A DNA stretch of 64,000 nt from Undaria pinnatifida (GCA_012845835.1 JABAKD010000019.1:5246994-5310993), one strand, 5' to 3'. Numbered from the stretch's first letter, positions 23,986 through 60,585 are shown. Program-made: numbers and translations. Notes: a model not told the origin generated them from the letters alone.

Positions 23986-24439
23986 AACACTGGTGAGTAC
24001 GTCTCAATACTATATACACCACCCATTATAAACATAATACCCCAACACCCACCGCCTGGGAATTTTTTCTCGGGCAGAGTGTCAACCAACGCCGATCGAC
24101 GCGTCCATGGAAACAACACACCTCGACAATATCTTCCCGAGAGCCCCTGTTTTCGTTGTGTACGCCCGCTTGGTTTCGGAAAAACTCGGGCCTGGTTTTT
24201 CATCGCAGAGGGCTGTGCCATATTTACGTGTTACGTGGATGTCGTAGGGTTGGGTCAGACAGTAACAGCAGCATGTTTCCGATACGCGCGTAGCATGATG
24301 CCAATGGTACTGCTGCGCACTCCCCCTACAAACGAGACCGATTCCAGGATCGTTTCTGGAATCGTTCTCGCCGCTGTACCTGGGTCCCAAAACCCTCGAA
24401 GGGATACATCAAAGTACCACTACCTGGTGCCGGTATCCG

Positions 24440-24625
24440 TGGTGTACCATTTTTATTTTTTTTTGCACACTTCTTTTTTCCCGCTTCTGGACAAGCCGTG
24501 GCCACAGGTTTCGTCCCTTCCTCGGTTCTTGCCTTCAATGTTTATCGCGCAGAGGGTTCAGCAACCCCACTGCTCGTCGATTTTTCATTGTTTGTTGCTA
24601 ACTCACGCTCTCGCCCTTCCCATAC
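24440..24625 (-). mobile_element. SINE subfamily 2 fragment, reverse
   Basis: On the plus strand it reads ttctggacaagccgtggcca, ggttcttgccttcaatg, actgctcgtcgattttt and ctaactcacgctctcgccc, the reverse complement of the body at 23740-23945. The tRNA head is missing. With 23665-23985 it forms an inverted SINE pair about 0.5 kb apart. Confidence 0.7.
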
Positions 24626-25204
24626 CCAAAGGTGACCGCGGAGCATTCGCAACATCGGATAACGCACTGCGTGCTGTGGAAAGCTTCGCTGCCTGCCCGT
24701 AACCACTGCCGCGACGGCGCGCAACTAAAATATGGTAGCAACGGTATGCAGCGTAGCGCAGCTTCGTACGTGACGTGTGTGGTGCAAGGTTCTGCGCTAA
24801 CGCGCAACGCTAAGTCAACGCGATTCCAAAAACATGTGATAAAGGAGGGATCGGCGAATTGTTGTTTGGTCATGTTAGCCCTAAATTAATACCCTGGGCA
24901 CCTAGTAGACGTATGCGCGAAACAGGGCTGACGGCTGACGCCGGGGCGCAAGACTAACCAAAATGCAAATGCTGTCGTAGAAGTACTTTCAGTGTTTTTC
25001 TCCATTCCACGAGGCACTGACGAGGACCATAGCGCTAAACGCTACGATCTCAGATCTCAGCATCGCACTACAGCAGTACTGTAGCGTATCACGAATGAAT
25101 GCACAACTCATTTTAATGTTGCGGCCTGAACCAATGACTGTCGCAATCTCAAGATCGACAAGAACAAATGCTTTAGCTTTAAACGGCGCTTCTAGTAGCG
25201 AGCA

Positions 25205-25300
25205 CGTACGTTTTGTCCTTGGGGTATTCCTCAGCTCCAGAATGACTGGAGCCTGTCCTGTGTCCACGGACTTGATTATGCGAGTTAATGTGACAACAAC
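25205..25300 (-). repeat. CTCCAG dispersed repeat, copy 3 (reverse)
   Basis: Reverse complement of copies 1 and 2: ccttggggtattcctcagct, ccagaatgactggagcctgt, cctgtgtccacggacttgat, tatgcgagttaatgtgacaa. Confidence 0.6.
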
Positions 25301-27702
25301 AACCTCTATTGGACAAAGGAAGGGTCGGTCGAAGCGAATTTGTTTTTCCTACATAAAATACCTGACACCTGCTACGTACGAATGCAACAGAGCTGACGGT
25401 TGACGCCGGAACGCAAAACCAAACAAAACGCGATGCCAACAGCAGTTATTCTACAGCTGTACCAGGTGTGTGTTTTCACGTATTTCTGTATGTTTCCCAC
25501 CCAACAACGAAATGTTGCGGACCATGGTGCTAAAAGCTGAAACATCAGCATCGTCATTGCGCGTCACGAAGTAATGCATTGTTCCGTACCCTCTGAATCT
25601 CTGCACGCTGCAACCTCAACAGTTACCTGGTAGTCAGGATCGACACAGAGGTTCAAATGTGAACAGCTCGTCGAGTAGAAAGAGCGAACCAAGTTCTTCG
25701 TTCTTCCTGATACAGCAGTTACACGTTGAAGGATCGGGTTCAATATTGGGTTGGGTTGGGTTATAAAAGTGCCCAGGTATGACGGTTTTATGGTCTGCAG
25801 TAAGTACGTACTGTACTCGCATACGCCACCAGTCAATTGCTATCAGTAGCTTCTGAGTCAGCTTCATCGAAGACGCACCCGTGGCGATATCGGGGAAGAA
25901 ACGCTGTTTATACTGCTGAAATGGGTGCAATCGTAATATCTGGTATCTCTGGTATATACCGGAATAATGATGGCAAACGCCCTGCCTGGAGTAAACGCCT
26001 CGCGACCCTGGTTTGCAGCACAAACGAGCATCATCCGGAGTAAACGCCCTCTCCTTTCAACAAAAAAGCGAAAAACGCCCCGGGCACATAGTAACTAACC
26101 CCCCCCCCCCATCTAAGTAATAGGGATAAACCCCCCGGGGCGGAACTGGCAGGTCATTTGAGCACGGGGGGTGGACCTGTTTCCGAAGCAGGCAAGGCGG
26201 TAGCTTACATAGGAATGTCGACCTATGGAAAGATCCTCGTGTTGCGCATACAGCAGAACAGACAACCAATCGAGAACAGATGACTAGCTACATATAAACC
26301 GAAAGCCAGAGGGGAGGCGTCATGCCCAAGGGACAGGGCTGGGTCTGGCCGTCATCGTCTTGAAGCTTGTGGGCCTTCCAATGGCCATCACAAGTTAGCG
26401 TAACGCCGCCCTGACTTATTCGCCTTGTTGCGCTCCCCCTGACTTCTTCGCCTAGTCGGTGGCGTGATCAGTGCTGGGCGCCTAGTAGGTGCTCCTGGGT
26501 TGCGACATGACCACCTGCTGACTTGCCGTTGTTGAGTGTGTGGGATGTAAATGTTTTTTTCATCCATGTTTTTTATCGCCCCGGGGGACGAACATGGCCG
26601 ATATATATTTCCAGAAAACGCCCCTGCCTGCACAATCGCTACGCCCCGGGGGGCGTTTACTAGCCTTATTTACTGCTGTGCATATGTCCATCCTCTACCG
26701 CGGGTGCATTCCTGAAACTACTCTTGTTACACCTGCGGTGCGAATCTCTCGGATCTGGGATGACCTGCCTACGTACACCATCACAGACTGAGCATATATC
26801 TCATCAATAGGATAAAGAATCACGACGGACAGTAGTGGGTGTACTGATGCACTGATGTACCGAAGATCTCGTGGGGCTGATTCAGACAACGGGTTCACGT
26901 GTGAACCCTTTTGGCCAGTGAACGCACAGGGGCTATGACAACCCCGGTCAAGAAAAATCCATCAGCGGTTGAGACAGAGGCAACCATACCGCGATGGTGA
27001 TCTTACAAAACCTGGAAAAAAAAAAAAAAAAAAAACGAACATATTTTGGAGTTTTGGGGAGGGGGAAGAGGGTGTCCAAACGCGGCAAGCACCGGAAACT
27101 GAAGATGAAAACAAAGAGCAAAAAAACGCAGCGGTCGAGGTGGTGCGCCAGCACTGATGCACCATCCAGCTGCGGTAGAGGCGACGCCCAACCCTGAAAA
27201 AACAGTGGAGTGTGCCCACACAACTGGCCGAGCATATCCTTGGCACCGGTGTCCTGAAGAGCGAGACTAGGGCTGGACAAAAACGCAGGAGTTGACCAAA
27301 CAGCATCGTCATCTGCTAAATAAAAAACACGACGTTAGGTTGTACAGCAGCTTTCAAGTCGACTAGGGACGACGCCACGGGCCGCAGTTTTGGCTGTGGT
27401 GATTGAAGCTGCATTGATCGGCACCAGCGGCATGCTGTCCATGTATTCTCTGCTCTGTCTTCTGTGAGTCTCGTCTACGGGGCGTTGGTGGCTGAGGTTC
27501 TCGGCATGGTGTTGTTGGCCCTCGCTCGGGTGCGGGAAATCATTCTTGGGCTATTTTTATCTTCTAGCTGTTCCTTTGTCGATGATTTGAATCCTAAAAA
27601 ACAAGTGAAATTAACGATAAACCAAAAGAAGAAAAAAAAAAACGTCGCGCTCTTGGGGCCTCAGTGTGTGCATAGTTGGCCAATCCGAAGGAGCGAATCT
27701 TG
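25301..27702. other. Stretch with no recognised gene
   Basis: I see short open frames only. A 20-base A run lies at 27015-27035 and a C run at 26099-26110. The repeated word pair gtaaacgcc/cgtaaacgccc around 25980-26050 hints at a small local duplication. No family match. Confidence 0.4.
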
Positions 27703-28456
27703 AAGCCATTTCTTATGCAGTCGGATTTTTCAGTCGAAAACGGCCTTTTTCGACTGAAGCCCATATCGGGTTTTCACACGCAGTCGAAAAAGGTCTTCAT
27801 CGACTCAACTTTTTTCGACTGAGAATTCCGACTGGCGGATCCAGTCGAAAAAATTCAGTCGAAAAAGTTTCACACGTGTTTTTTTAACCGATCGTATCGC
27901 CCATCCCACCACCAAACACCCACCCACACGGCCACACGGCCACACACCCATACCAGGTACCACACTGCAGTATCATACAAGGCGCTGACGCTGGCTTGGC
28001 TATCCCTGCTGTTGCTTCTCGCAGCAAGTCAGCGTGACGCATTCCTAGTTCCGCTCGCCAGCAGCGTGTATCACACGACGGCAGCAGCGCGCGGTCTCGA
28101 TCCCATGCTGCCAAAAACGGCTGCGCTTGCTGTAGCTTTGGCGGCTCTCGGCGGAGTGCAACTCCACGAACGTAGCTTTGGCGGCTTTCGGCTAAGCCCA
28201 AAGCCACCAACTCGCTGGAACGAAGGTTCCTCGAGCCGTTGCTCGCGGAGACAGCGCGAAGCACAGAGCTGCCAACCGATTTCGCCTGCTGTACAGCAGT
28301 ACTCCCTCACACCAACCGCCTCTAGGAAAAGCACAAAAAATATAAAATCAACTCGACTGACGATAAGAAGGACAAGAAGAATCCAGTCGAAAAAAAGTCC
28401 AGTCGAAAAGGGGCGTTTTCGACTGGCGGAATCCGACTGCATAAGAAATGGCCTAA
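27703..28456. mobile_element. 0.75 kb element with terminal inverted repeats and AGTCGAAAA motifs
   Basis: The left end gccatttcttatgcagtcgg is repeated inverted at the right end as ccgactgcataagaaatggc. Inside both ends the motif agtcgaaaa or ttttcgact is repeated, at least eight times on the left and four on the right. The interior contains a weak inverted repeat around gtagctttggcggct (28132, 28173). No transposase frame was recognised, so this looks like a non-autonomous DNA transposon. No clear target-site duplication was seen. Confidence 0.65.
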
Positions 28457-28538
28457 ATCTTCCCATGTATCCCATTTTCGATTCTGTTTCAGGCTTAGTC
28501 AAAACGCTCCGTATGTATGCACCCTTACCGAGCTCAGC

Positions 28539-28821
28539 TCACAAAACATACCAGATACAGTACCAAAATACGTATCACATCTGGGGGGTTTGGGCGTTTT
28601 TCTTGGTGTTTCGTGTGTTCATTTTTTACAAATCACGAGAGGGCGTCGACCCAACCCAACCCAACCATGAACCCCAATCCTCACAAAACATACCAGATAC
28701 AGTACCAAAATACGTATCACATCTGGGGGGTTTGGGCGTTTTTCTTGGTGTTTCGTGTGTTCATTTTTTACAAATCACGAGAGGGCGTCGACCCAACCCA
28801 ACCCAACCATGAACCCCAATC
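28539..28821 (+). repeat. Exact 142 bp tandem duplication
   Basis: A unit starting tcacaaaacataccagatac at 28539 is repeated from 28681 with no difference that I can see. Each unit ends with cgacccaacccaacccaacc and atgaaccccaatcc. Identity suggests a very recent duplication or an assembly artefact. The second unit runs straight into a telomere-like tract. Confidence 0.85.
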
Positions 28822-28823
28822 CC

Positions 28824-28840
28824 AACCCTAACCCTAACCC
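28824..28840 (-). repeat. Short interstitial telomere-like tract
   Basis: The sequence aaccctaaccctaaccc is just under three units of the TTAGGG/CCCTAA telomere repeat, directly after the 142 bp tandem repeat. It is too short to be a chromosome end. A similar degenerate tract (tagggttagggttgagg) lies at 51317. Confidence 0.7.
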
Positions 28841-29289
28841 AGGCGAAGGCTTCTCCCCGAGCGCGGCTTCCCACGCGTTTTGGAAAATCTGAAAAAAAAA
28901 GGAGCGGACCACCTTAAAACTCGAAATATATTTGGGACTTTATCAGTAATTTTTTGTGGGTTGAGAGAACACTGAAGGAAAGGGTACTGGCAGCATCGGG
29001 CACACGGAAGCAGACGATAGTACGGTCATAACTCGTGCCTAGGCCGTAGCCGTGGGCTTCTGGGTTTCACAGAGCGTCCCAACACAACAGGAATTCGTGT
29101 GATGCCACTCGCACGCATCATGCGGTAGCTAATCATCAGTACTGGTCGCGCTGCTGCGCAGTCACGCGGCTTGTGTAACCAAGCCCTGCGTGTGTGTTTT
29201 TTTGCCCGCTATGCTGTGTGCCATGATACGCGTGACGTGTACCTGCGTCCCGAAAGGGTCGAAGACAGCACATACCGGCACATATATAT

Positions 29290-29395
29290 TTATAATATAC
29301 CTGGTATATATCATACGTACATTGATCAAAAAAACATTTTTGGTCGATCTCACAGCTAACGTGTATTTTTCATTTTTTATAATAAGAAAAATACA
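29290..29395 (-). mobile_element. Long-TIR MITE end fragment
   Basis: Reverse complement of the family end. On the plus strand it reads ttgatcaaaaaaacattttt, ggtcgatctcacagct and gtgtatttttcattttttat. Only one end is present, truncated at a taccTGGTAtat motif. Confidence 0.65.
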
Positions 29396-29429
29396 CGAAA
29401 AATTCAACTCTGCTTCCTATCAAAGAACG

Positions 29430-29626
29430 GCATAACAGCTTACGCTTTACCTACAATGGGACCCGAAGGGTGCGCCAGCTAGCGTTGGGCTGCGGAAGCA
29501 GCTGAGTTAAATCGACACACGACGCGTATGAAAATACGTGGAAGTGTGGTGAGCTAAAGCTTTATTTTTCCCAGTCCGCCGGAGGATGAAGAAAAAAAAA
29601 AAAAAAAAAAAAAAAAAAAACGGCAT
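29430..29626 (+). mobile_element. Short retroposon with poly(A) tail
   Basis: A block from acagcttacgctttacctac through gaagggtgcgccagctagcg, cgacacacgacgcgtatgaa and gtggtgagctaaagctttat to gccggaggatgaag ends in about 39 A. The same block is found reversed at 57335-57510 and diverged at 52255-52425. A terminal poly(A) and dispersed copies suggest LINE-mobilised retroposition; pol III boxes are not evident. Confidence 0.65.
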
Positions 29627-32092
29627 AGCGCGTTCTAGAAAATAAAAACATTAAAAAAACGCAAAAGGGTCAACGAACACCCGTGGGCAACGACCGAGGC
29701 GAGCAATGGCCCGCGTCCTCCCCGGAGCGCCGCGGCTAGCGGCAGATGGTTTTGGCCGGCAGCGGCTTGAAGGCTCTAGGCGTCTCTTGGATGGGCTGAC
29801 GCCACCCCGCCGCCCGACGCGGGCAGCAGCGACGGGGATATAGCGTTCGAACTTCTGAGCGAAGTCATGATGTGGTAGTTGTAGTTGGTCGTGTAACTTT
29901 CGAGGTGCAGGGCGACGAAAAACTGGGTTTGCGGCGGTCTCGATTGTTTTCGAAGCGTCGCAGGCGGTCTACGCTGTGCTAAGGACCTTCAGAGGCCGCG
30001 CTGCGGCTGCTCCGGTGGTCCTACCTCTCTCAATGGTGGCTTCTCTCTCAATCAGCCGACCACATGGCACCAATTCGCGTGACCGGCTTCGGTTACACAG
30101 AACAAGACGTGTCTACGTTGACAAACTCCCCAAATTGCATTTCGATTTTTGACTAAATTCGACCGAGAAAGTCTTTTTTTACTTTTTTGTTGAATTTGAT
30201 TTTCCGTAATAATTCAGGGAATGCCCGTTTAGTGATTCATTTTTTGACCAATCAGATGCAAAATAACTTCAATTCTAGAAAAGAAAATCGAAATTCGATT
30301 TGGCAAGATCCTCGTTAATTCGGGCCCTAAGCACGATCGACGCCTATCCATCAAGCCATGAGACAAGGGCAAACTCAGTACCTACAATGCATAGAATGGA
30401 AGATACGAAAACAGGAACCCCCCCCTGCCGTCGCCGAGCCGCGACCGCGGGAATCCAAGTAAAGAACTCCGGGCTTCAGGGCTTAAAAATACTGGCATAC
30501 TGCTGTCGTAGCCTAAACCTGGTAGACTTCAAGGTGGCTTTGATGGCCTGTGAACGACTCTGCTATATGTTGAGAGCTCCGATAATCGATACCCGGTGCA
30601 CGGCCGCCAGTACCGCAGTAGTACTCGATACTAGGCAACTATATACAGTACTCCATGCCCCCACCGCTGCTATACCAACGGTGCTAAAGTACGAGCACGT
30701 ACCTGAGCTCGATCTGTCGTCGCAACGACTACGCAGCAGCTATATAGCAGGTAGACGTGCAACACACCACAAACACCGCAAATTGGCAAATGTAAAGGTG
30801 TGTGGGGCGCAGCAGACAAGAGGCAAGGCGGAAAGAGGCCCCGGCCCTGGACGGTCGCCAGTTCGCGACGTACTTCGTATGCAAGTACTGCTGTATGCAT
30901 ATTGATGACAGCGTTTTGCTCTTATAGCCTTGAAACATTAGATGCACCTCTTTATACTGCTGCTGCACTGGTACCTGGAGGCTATGGGCTATGGGAGCAG
31001 GAAAAGGGACTGCTGTCACAAGCCCGTCGGTATCCTGGTATCTCCGGTACTGCTGTGCATGAGATGGTACTGCGCTGAGCATGAGACTGCAGAGCAGTAC
31101 CATGTGCGATATCACCAGCTGGATATCACACTGCAGCCTGCCGCCGAAGGTTTGATTATATCGGAGATGAAACCAAATCAAGAGATATTTGAAGTACCAA
31201 CGTTTTGAGGTTTTTGAACGCAACTACCTGGTAACTATGCGATGATATAGGTCATCGGCGAGCATCTCCCTGGCCACCAAAACATACCCAGAACATACCC
31301 TCTACCTCGCCTACTCCTATGCATGGGATCGCGGCAACAGCGGCACTGCTGTGGTACCCGTGCATATAATAGCTGGTGCCGTATTGCTTGCTGCTGTTGT
31401 GCTGTACGAGCTTGATTTTGCGTCCACACATCGTGTGGCATCATGGTGCTTTATCGCTTTAGTTTGCTCACCTCTGAAAATATCCCTCTGTACCGAAGGT
31501 CATCCAGGTCCACAACCATGCGGTCGAGCGCATATTGCACGCTATCCGCCATGACAGCAGTCGCTGCTCGAGCCTATATGGCAAGGCGTAAGGTTCACCA
31601 CTCTCACAGAAGCCCGCGTGTCCACAGCAGTCCGCAGCAGGCCGCAGTGTTTCAGTGTTTTGAGAATCGTAATTTTTAGTTTGGAATTTTGAGTTGCGGG
31701 AGTTCCAACTAAGTTTGAGGGAAACTGCCTGCGGAGTATCGGGGTTGTTAATAAAGTCTTGTGCGATTTTCGGATTTTGGCTCTATAGAGATTTTTTCCG
31801 TTGGACCGTATTTGGACGTACTACTACTGCTGTTAAAGATATCTGGCAAACGGCCGAATGATGGAGGATCACAGCCACCAGCCGACATTATCGGCGCATG
31901 CCTGACTCGAGCAAGGTAAAGCTGTACCAGCGACATAGACTATATGTTTTACCCTTGCCTTTTGGTTACGTTCGTCATGTTAGGCTAAACGCAGAACGTG
32001 CGCACCTGCGTACGAGCAATGTGCGTGTTCGAAAGGTGGCAACGCATACCACACAGATAGGTTGTTAGCAACAAAGTACTGACTACAGTACT

Positions 32093-32386
32093 AGTGCTAT
32101 TATTATAGAACCACGTGTAACCGTTCTGGGAAAACAGCAACAGCGCAACACTCGCACAACAGTTTCTTCTGCAACAGTCTCTGCGCCACCAGTAGCACAG
32201 CAGTTACTTCCGAAACGCCGAAAATGCAAGAGAACGCCTGAAGTTTTTGGACAGCTCTCTCCAAAAACAATCACTGCAACCGAGCGCAACGCCGGAGTTA
32301 AGCTAGCGGCGGACGTCGTTGATTCGCACAGGCACTGTGATACGAGAAGGGGAAATGAGGACGGGAGCGCCGAAAGTTCAATCTAA
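32093..32386 (+). other. 97-codon open frame without a start, possible terminal exon
   Basis: The frame follows ctgactacag|tact (an acceptor-like site two to three bases upstream) and runs to TAA at 32384-32386. It has a basic patch (LLPKRRKCKRTPEVFGQL) and Ser/Thr/Gln-rich flanks. I do not recognise it. It could be the last exon of an unknown protein, transposase debris or chance; composition alone does not decide. Confidence 0.2.
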
Positions 32387-34009
32387 CACCCAGCAACGGC
32401 ACCACTATCGGTCAGGATCGAGCACTGTGGGTGCCCCGCAGACGTCTCTAAGACTTGTAGTTGGTTGTATAGTCTAGTACGTCGAAGGTTCTTCTTGATT
32501 GCCCAGAAAAAATAGCAGTCCGCGGAGTGGGAACCACCAACAACTTCATTGCCATTAATATTTTGTGGAAATGGGACGAAAAAACGTGTCGCCATATGTC
32601 GCAATGCAAGATCTTCCACAGACCCAAAAAATGTGGTTCACTGCCCGCTCGGACACACACCATGCACAACGAAGACTGTTTGCGCATTTTCGAGCATCGA
32701 TTTCGTCTGAGGTCAAGTATTCGGCCCTCCAACGGCTAAAAGAGAATATGCGAGGTCGGTTTTCACATAAATCGACGAGACGTTCGAGGGAGGGGATTAC
32801 ACCCACCCCCTTCTCAGCGGTTTGTTTTATTATATAGTGTGGCTGACCCCCCCGTCCCGCCTCCGAGGCCCGAACCTGAAAAAAAGGGAAAGTGTGCCAT
32901 TTTTTTTTTTGTGCACGCCCTTGAGCTGTGGTTATTGTGGTGGCGTTTTTTTAGTGTGGGCACGCCACGTGCGAATGAACGTCTTGACGCCAGTTTGGTT
33001 GCTGCAAAGATTCTATTAATAGCGGGCCAGACCTAATAGGGCGGGAGGGGGGGGGGGCAGCTAGGAGACACCACAAGATGGCTGTACCGCTTCGACCACA
33101 AACGTGATTCTGGAGGGTCTCCATGTAACCACACACCCTTGATCGCGTATACTCGTCATCCTGTACTCGTAGGCATCTCCTTTACAAGGCGTTGTCCTTG
33201 CCTGAGTTGTCCCTTCTGTCATCTAAATCATAAATAATGCGTAGCTAAGCACGCTAGCCTTCAAGATTTTCTCGATAGATGTATCCCTCCATCATATTAA
33301 ACGTTTTGGACCTAAAAACGTTGACCAATCAGATAACTGCGGGCGCGAATGCATTTTCGTGTGCCAGCATATAGAGGTGGACGGGTAATGCCTCAATCCA
33401 TGCTCATTTCGTCCGGACTACTTGCAATGCTCGGTTCACCAACATGTTACGAGCATTTAAAGTCGATCTGTATTTCTCGGCCTGACTCGTTGGAGAATCG
33501 TACCCAGTGAATTACACCACGAGCGAGAAGCATCCACATGCGGTGCACCATAGTTATATACCCGCCGCCGCCCAGCCCAGCCCCGCCCCGCCCCGCCCCG
33601 TCCCGCACGGTGCTCCGTCTCGAAAGGGATGCGTTGTCAATGGTCGAACCAATAGGGCAAGCAACAAATGAGTACCCTCCCCCCCCGCCGCCCGCCCACT
33701 CGCCCGCCCCGCGCCACCCCGCCCCCGAATCCCAGTGCACTTCAAGCCAAAGGCGAGCGCGTGCGGCGTACCATAACTATATACCCCCTCCCCCCCCTTC
33801 CACTCCCAAAATGTAAGGACACTTTTTAGTGCAGCATGTAGCACATACAGCAAGAACAACAGTAGCGCATGAACGGACGGACAGTCTATGCCCGAAAATA
33901 CAGAAGGACAAGGAGACCGCTATAATACCCAACCTCTACGACGGGGAATGAAAAAACTAGCTACCCAAGGACCCCGCCCCCCCGCCCGTGAAAAACACCT
34001 GAAAATACA

Positions 34010-34180
34010 GCTTGACAGCGTCTTCTGTCTCTTGCAGTAAAAAATTATCCAGCACAAAAAACTACAGAAGAAGCGTCTGTCCACGGACCTCTCCGCGCAC
34101 AAACGCTTGAACATGAAATTTGAAAGCACCTTCTGTCTCTTGCGATAAAAAACTATTCGGCATGAAAAACTACAGTAGCT
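34010..34180 (+). repeat. Two diverged direct copies of a ~60 bp block
   Basis: The phrases cttctgtctcttgcagtaaa, aaactacagaagaagc and cttctgtctcttgcgataaa, aaactacagtagctgc recur about 113 bases apart. Confidence 0.6.
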
Positions 34181-34554
34181 GCCCAAGAGCCCCTTCACCC
34201 GTAAACACTAAAAAAACGTACCTGGTACAGCTTAACAACATTTCTGTCTCTTCACTCGATCAAAAAAATATATTATCCTTGAGGAATGCCCACTGCCCTC
34301 TATCCGCCATGGACGGAACAGGGACTCCCTAACTAAAGCGCTTCTACTTGCTGTACTGTACAGCAAGGATAAAACGCCACCAATCGTGTATCTATACTAC
34401 GATCACGACCAGCTACTGACCCCCACCCCCCCCCCTACCCCTGCTGCGGGCAAGCCCTTCGAACGGCGACGGACCATCCTTTAGTATGGGTGGGGGGAGG
34501 CAATACCCTTGCAGAAAAAATCACAAAAAACACCCATTCACCACCACCAACATT

Positions 34555-34645
34555 AACCCTTTTTGGAAATACAAAAATCAAGCCACACTAATTCCAAGCG
34601 TTTTGTCCCAAATATTGTGTGTGCAGTTGTAAAAGGGCTAAACAA
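34555..34645 (-). mobile_element. TTAAC-type MITE, reverse copy
   Basis: Reading the minus strand gives tagcccttttacaactg, ttgggacaaaacgcttgg, aattagtgtgg and aaaaagggttaa. This matches 54112-54202 in order and spacing, and the ends are near-inverted (ttaaccctt / aagggcta). Confidence 0.6.
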
Positions 34646-37063
34646 TATGATTCTTGAGACAGAGAACCCGGGACGGTTCAGCACGGAAAAAAATATCCCA
34701 AAAAACACAAAAAAACAAGAAAAGAAAAACGTTCTCGAAAAAAAATGGAAAGGTTGTATTGCATTCCTCGTGCGGCGCTCGCTCTGAAACAACGCCTTGA
34801 AATGCCCCAACCCGAAGAAATAACGCCCTCCTCGACACATCCAACATCTACAAACAATGCCATAAAATAATCTAGTACTTAGTCATAAGACGGGCCCCAA
34901 CAACTCAGGAGAGGGAAAAGCGCCTTGGGGAAAAAAACTAGGCTTACGCCGCTCGTTTCTCCTCCGGGAAAATAATGGTGCGCGCACACATTAAAGAAGG
35001 GGTAACGAAGAAACCGGCGGACGCCAAAAGGTCTTCCCCGTACACCCAGAATAATCCCAAAGCTATTGAAACCCTTGGCGCGACCAGAAGCTAACAACAG
35101 CCAGCCTTTGTTGGCATACACCCGGTCAAGAGCACTAAATAGCACTCCAATAAGTAGCACTCCACTGTAGTGGGGGTCTCCCTACAGCGCCGGCGAATTA
35201 GTGCATATTGCCAGTATAGTGCAGGCGCTTGGCACGGCTGTAGCTCCGCTGTACTAGTACCGGTATCGATCCTGTACCAAACGGTGCCGGTGTCCGGTAT
35301 AATGCCGATATTGTTGGTTGGCACGTACCGGAACAAACGGGAGACCTCCACTACACTGCGTAGCACGTCAATACGGAGCGCCTAGCTACTACTTTAGACC
35401 GATACAAAAACGCAGAAAAAAAACCTTGTACCGACAGGTATGAGCTGAAACCTGGCCGCACAGTCTTTGGTATGCGGTGGTCTCTTTCCTAGGTCCCCCG
35501 TTCCGCCTGACGCGTGCTCGGGATATTGCCAGCACTTTTTGGCCCAGGAATCTTCGAGTGAAGGGCCGCTCCTCAACCGCGTAACTACTGTACCTACAGC
35601 AATGCCTTTGCAACCTTGTTTTGGGTTTATTGCGACCCTGGTACTGCCGTGGTTTTCGGCTTGTACCTAAGCCGTGAGTTTTGTTCATCGCCCTCAGTGC
35701 ACCATTTCTATAAAAAAAAAATCGTCGGGTGGCGTATAGAACTGCCTAGAGCGAGGGGCTTCAGAACACAGTAGGTGAGCACCCGTTCCTATCCCCCCCT
35801 CCATCTTGAGACAAAACGTAAAACGCCCGACACCATTGGGTAGCCCAAGCGCGGCAACTCTTGGAACGGTCTGTCTCGGGAAAAGAAAAATCTACAGATA
35901 CCAGACCGGTGCCACCTGGAGACGACGTGTTACCAGCGCCGTGGCCTTCCTCCACCCTCCCAAAACAAAAAACGCATACCCATGTCCATCTCTTACGATA
36001 GAACGACGGCTCGGTGCGAACTCGATGGGAGTTCAGAGCGTCGCCCCCCGCAAAGCAGAAACTTAACATCCATCACATACGATAAAACGAAAACTCATTG
36101 CAAAACCCGTATCGGTTCAGATCTTACTCGAACCAAGTTTCCATTCCCTTCAAGTCCGTCAACAGAAAAGTCTTATGACAAGGAGAAGGAATCAAGGGAA
36201 ACAAAGAGGGCATACGGCGCCCATAGGGCAACACCAACCTCTCCTCGAACGAACGACACGTGAAAGCCTCAGCCTCTCCCTATTCCCGCTACTCGTCCGC
36301 CACCCCATGTATTCTGCTTACATAAAGCGCACCCGTTGCACAAGGCACCCCCCTCATTCATACCATTTGCCGATCAACTAACTCCCGGCGCTTCGCGCTT
36401 TGTGCACGCGATGTCTGCCTGGTCGGCAAAAACCCGACGCGCTCCGACCCGGCATTGTGGGGAGTGCGAGGGTCTACGGCCATGCGACTACGACCGTGCA
36501 TGAAACGAGTACACACACCCCTTACATAAAGCACTGCCCTTACAACATACATCGCTACAGCAGTGTAGCCTGCCCTTTCCGGCGAACAATGGCGGCGCAT
36601 GAGACTTGTGTACAAACAAACGCCGGTCAGCAGATGGCGTCCGGCGAGGCGAGCTTGCGATACTATCGCTTCCCTCGTAGAACAGACCAGCTACCCGTTC
36701 TTGATCTATGTCACATCCAGCGCAGATACGTTCGTGGTCATCCAGGGCAGATACGTCGTCCCTGGTCGCTGCGATCTATGATGACCTATAGATCATGTTG
36801 CCGGGTGCGAGCCGTACGATCTGCACGACCTAGTACATATTTGCTGGGTTAGATACGTTCTGCACAAACCCTGCATATCATAGCAGATCGACGGGTACAT
36901 GATCTAGACGATATAGACCGTTATCTGTCCGGTGTGTGTATTTTCATTTCAATCCAGCGCCCCTTAACCGCTGTAAATCTGTGCCCGTGTTTTCGGGGAC
37001 AAAACTACTTGGAAATATTGTGGAAGAGTTTCCTCGCAGTTCTCAAAGGGCTAACGTGGCCTA

Positions 37064-60585
<23,522 letters not shown>

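Larger units (their letters stand above)
29627..37063. other. 7.4 kb stretch without a confident gene
   Basis: It includes a GC-rich block at 29690-30060 without a convincing frame, open frames at 30300-30905 (plus) and 32093-32386 (plus, no ATG), and a cysteine-rich decayed frame at about 32570-32740 (minus). It also holds C-rich tracts at 33560-33800 framed by a repeated accata(g/a)ttatatac phrase, a 0.1 kb duplication at 34010-34180 and a TTAAC-type MITE at 34555-34645. Palindromic ggtac/gtacc words are dense between 30500 and 31400. Confidence 0.45.

Noticed and set aside
23418-24221. 267-codon minus-strand frame
   Set aside because: It crosses a forward SINE copy and its AT-rich tail, and the peptide has no protein-like pattern.
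30300-30905. 201-codon plus-strand frame
   Set aside because: No recognisable domain; the region is dense in palindromic ggtac/gtacc words and looks repeat-derived.
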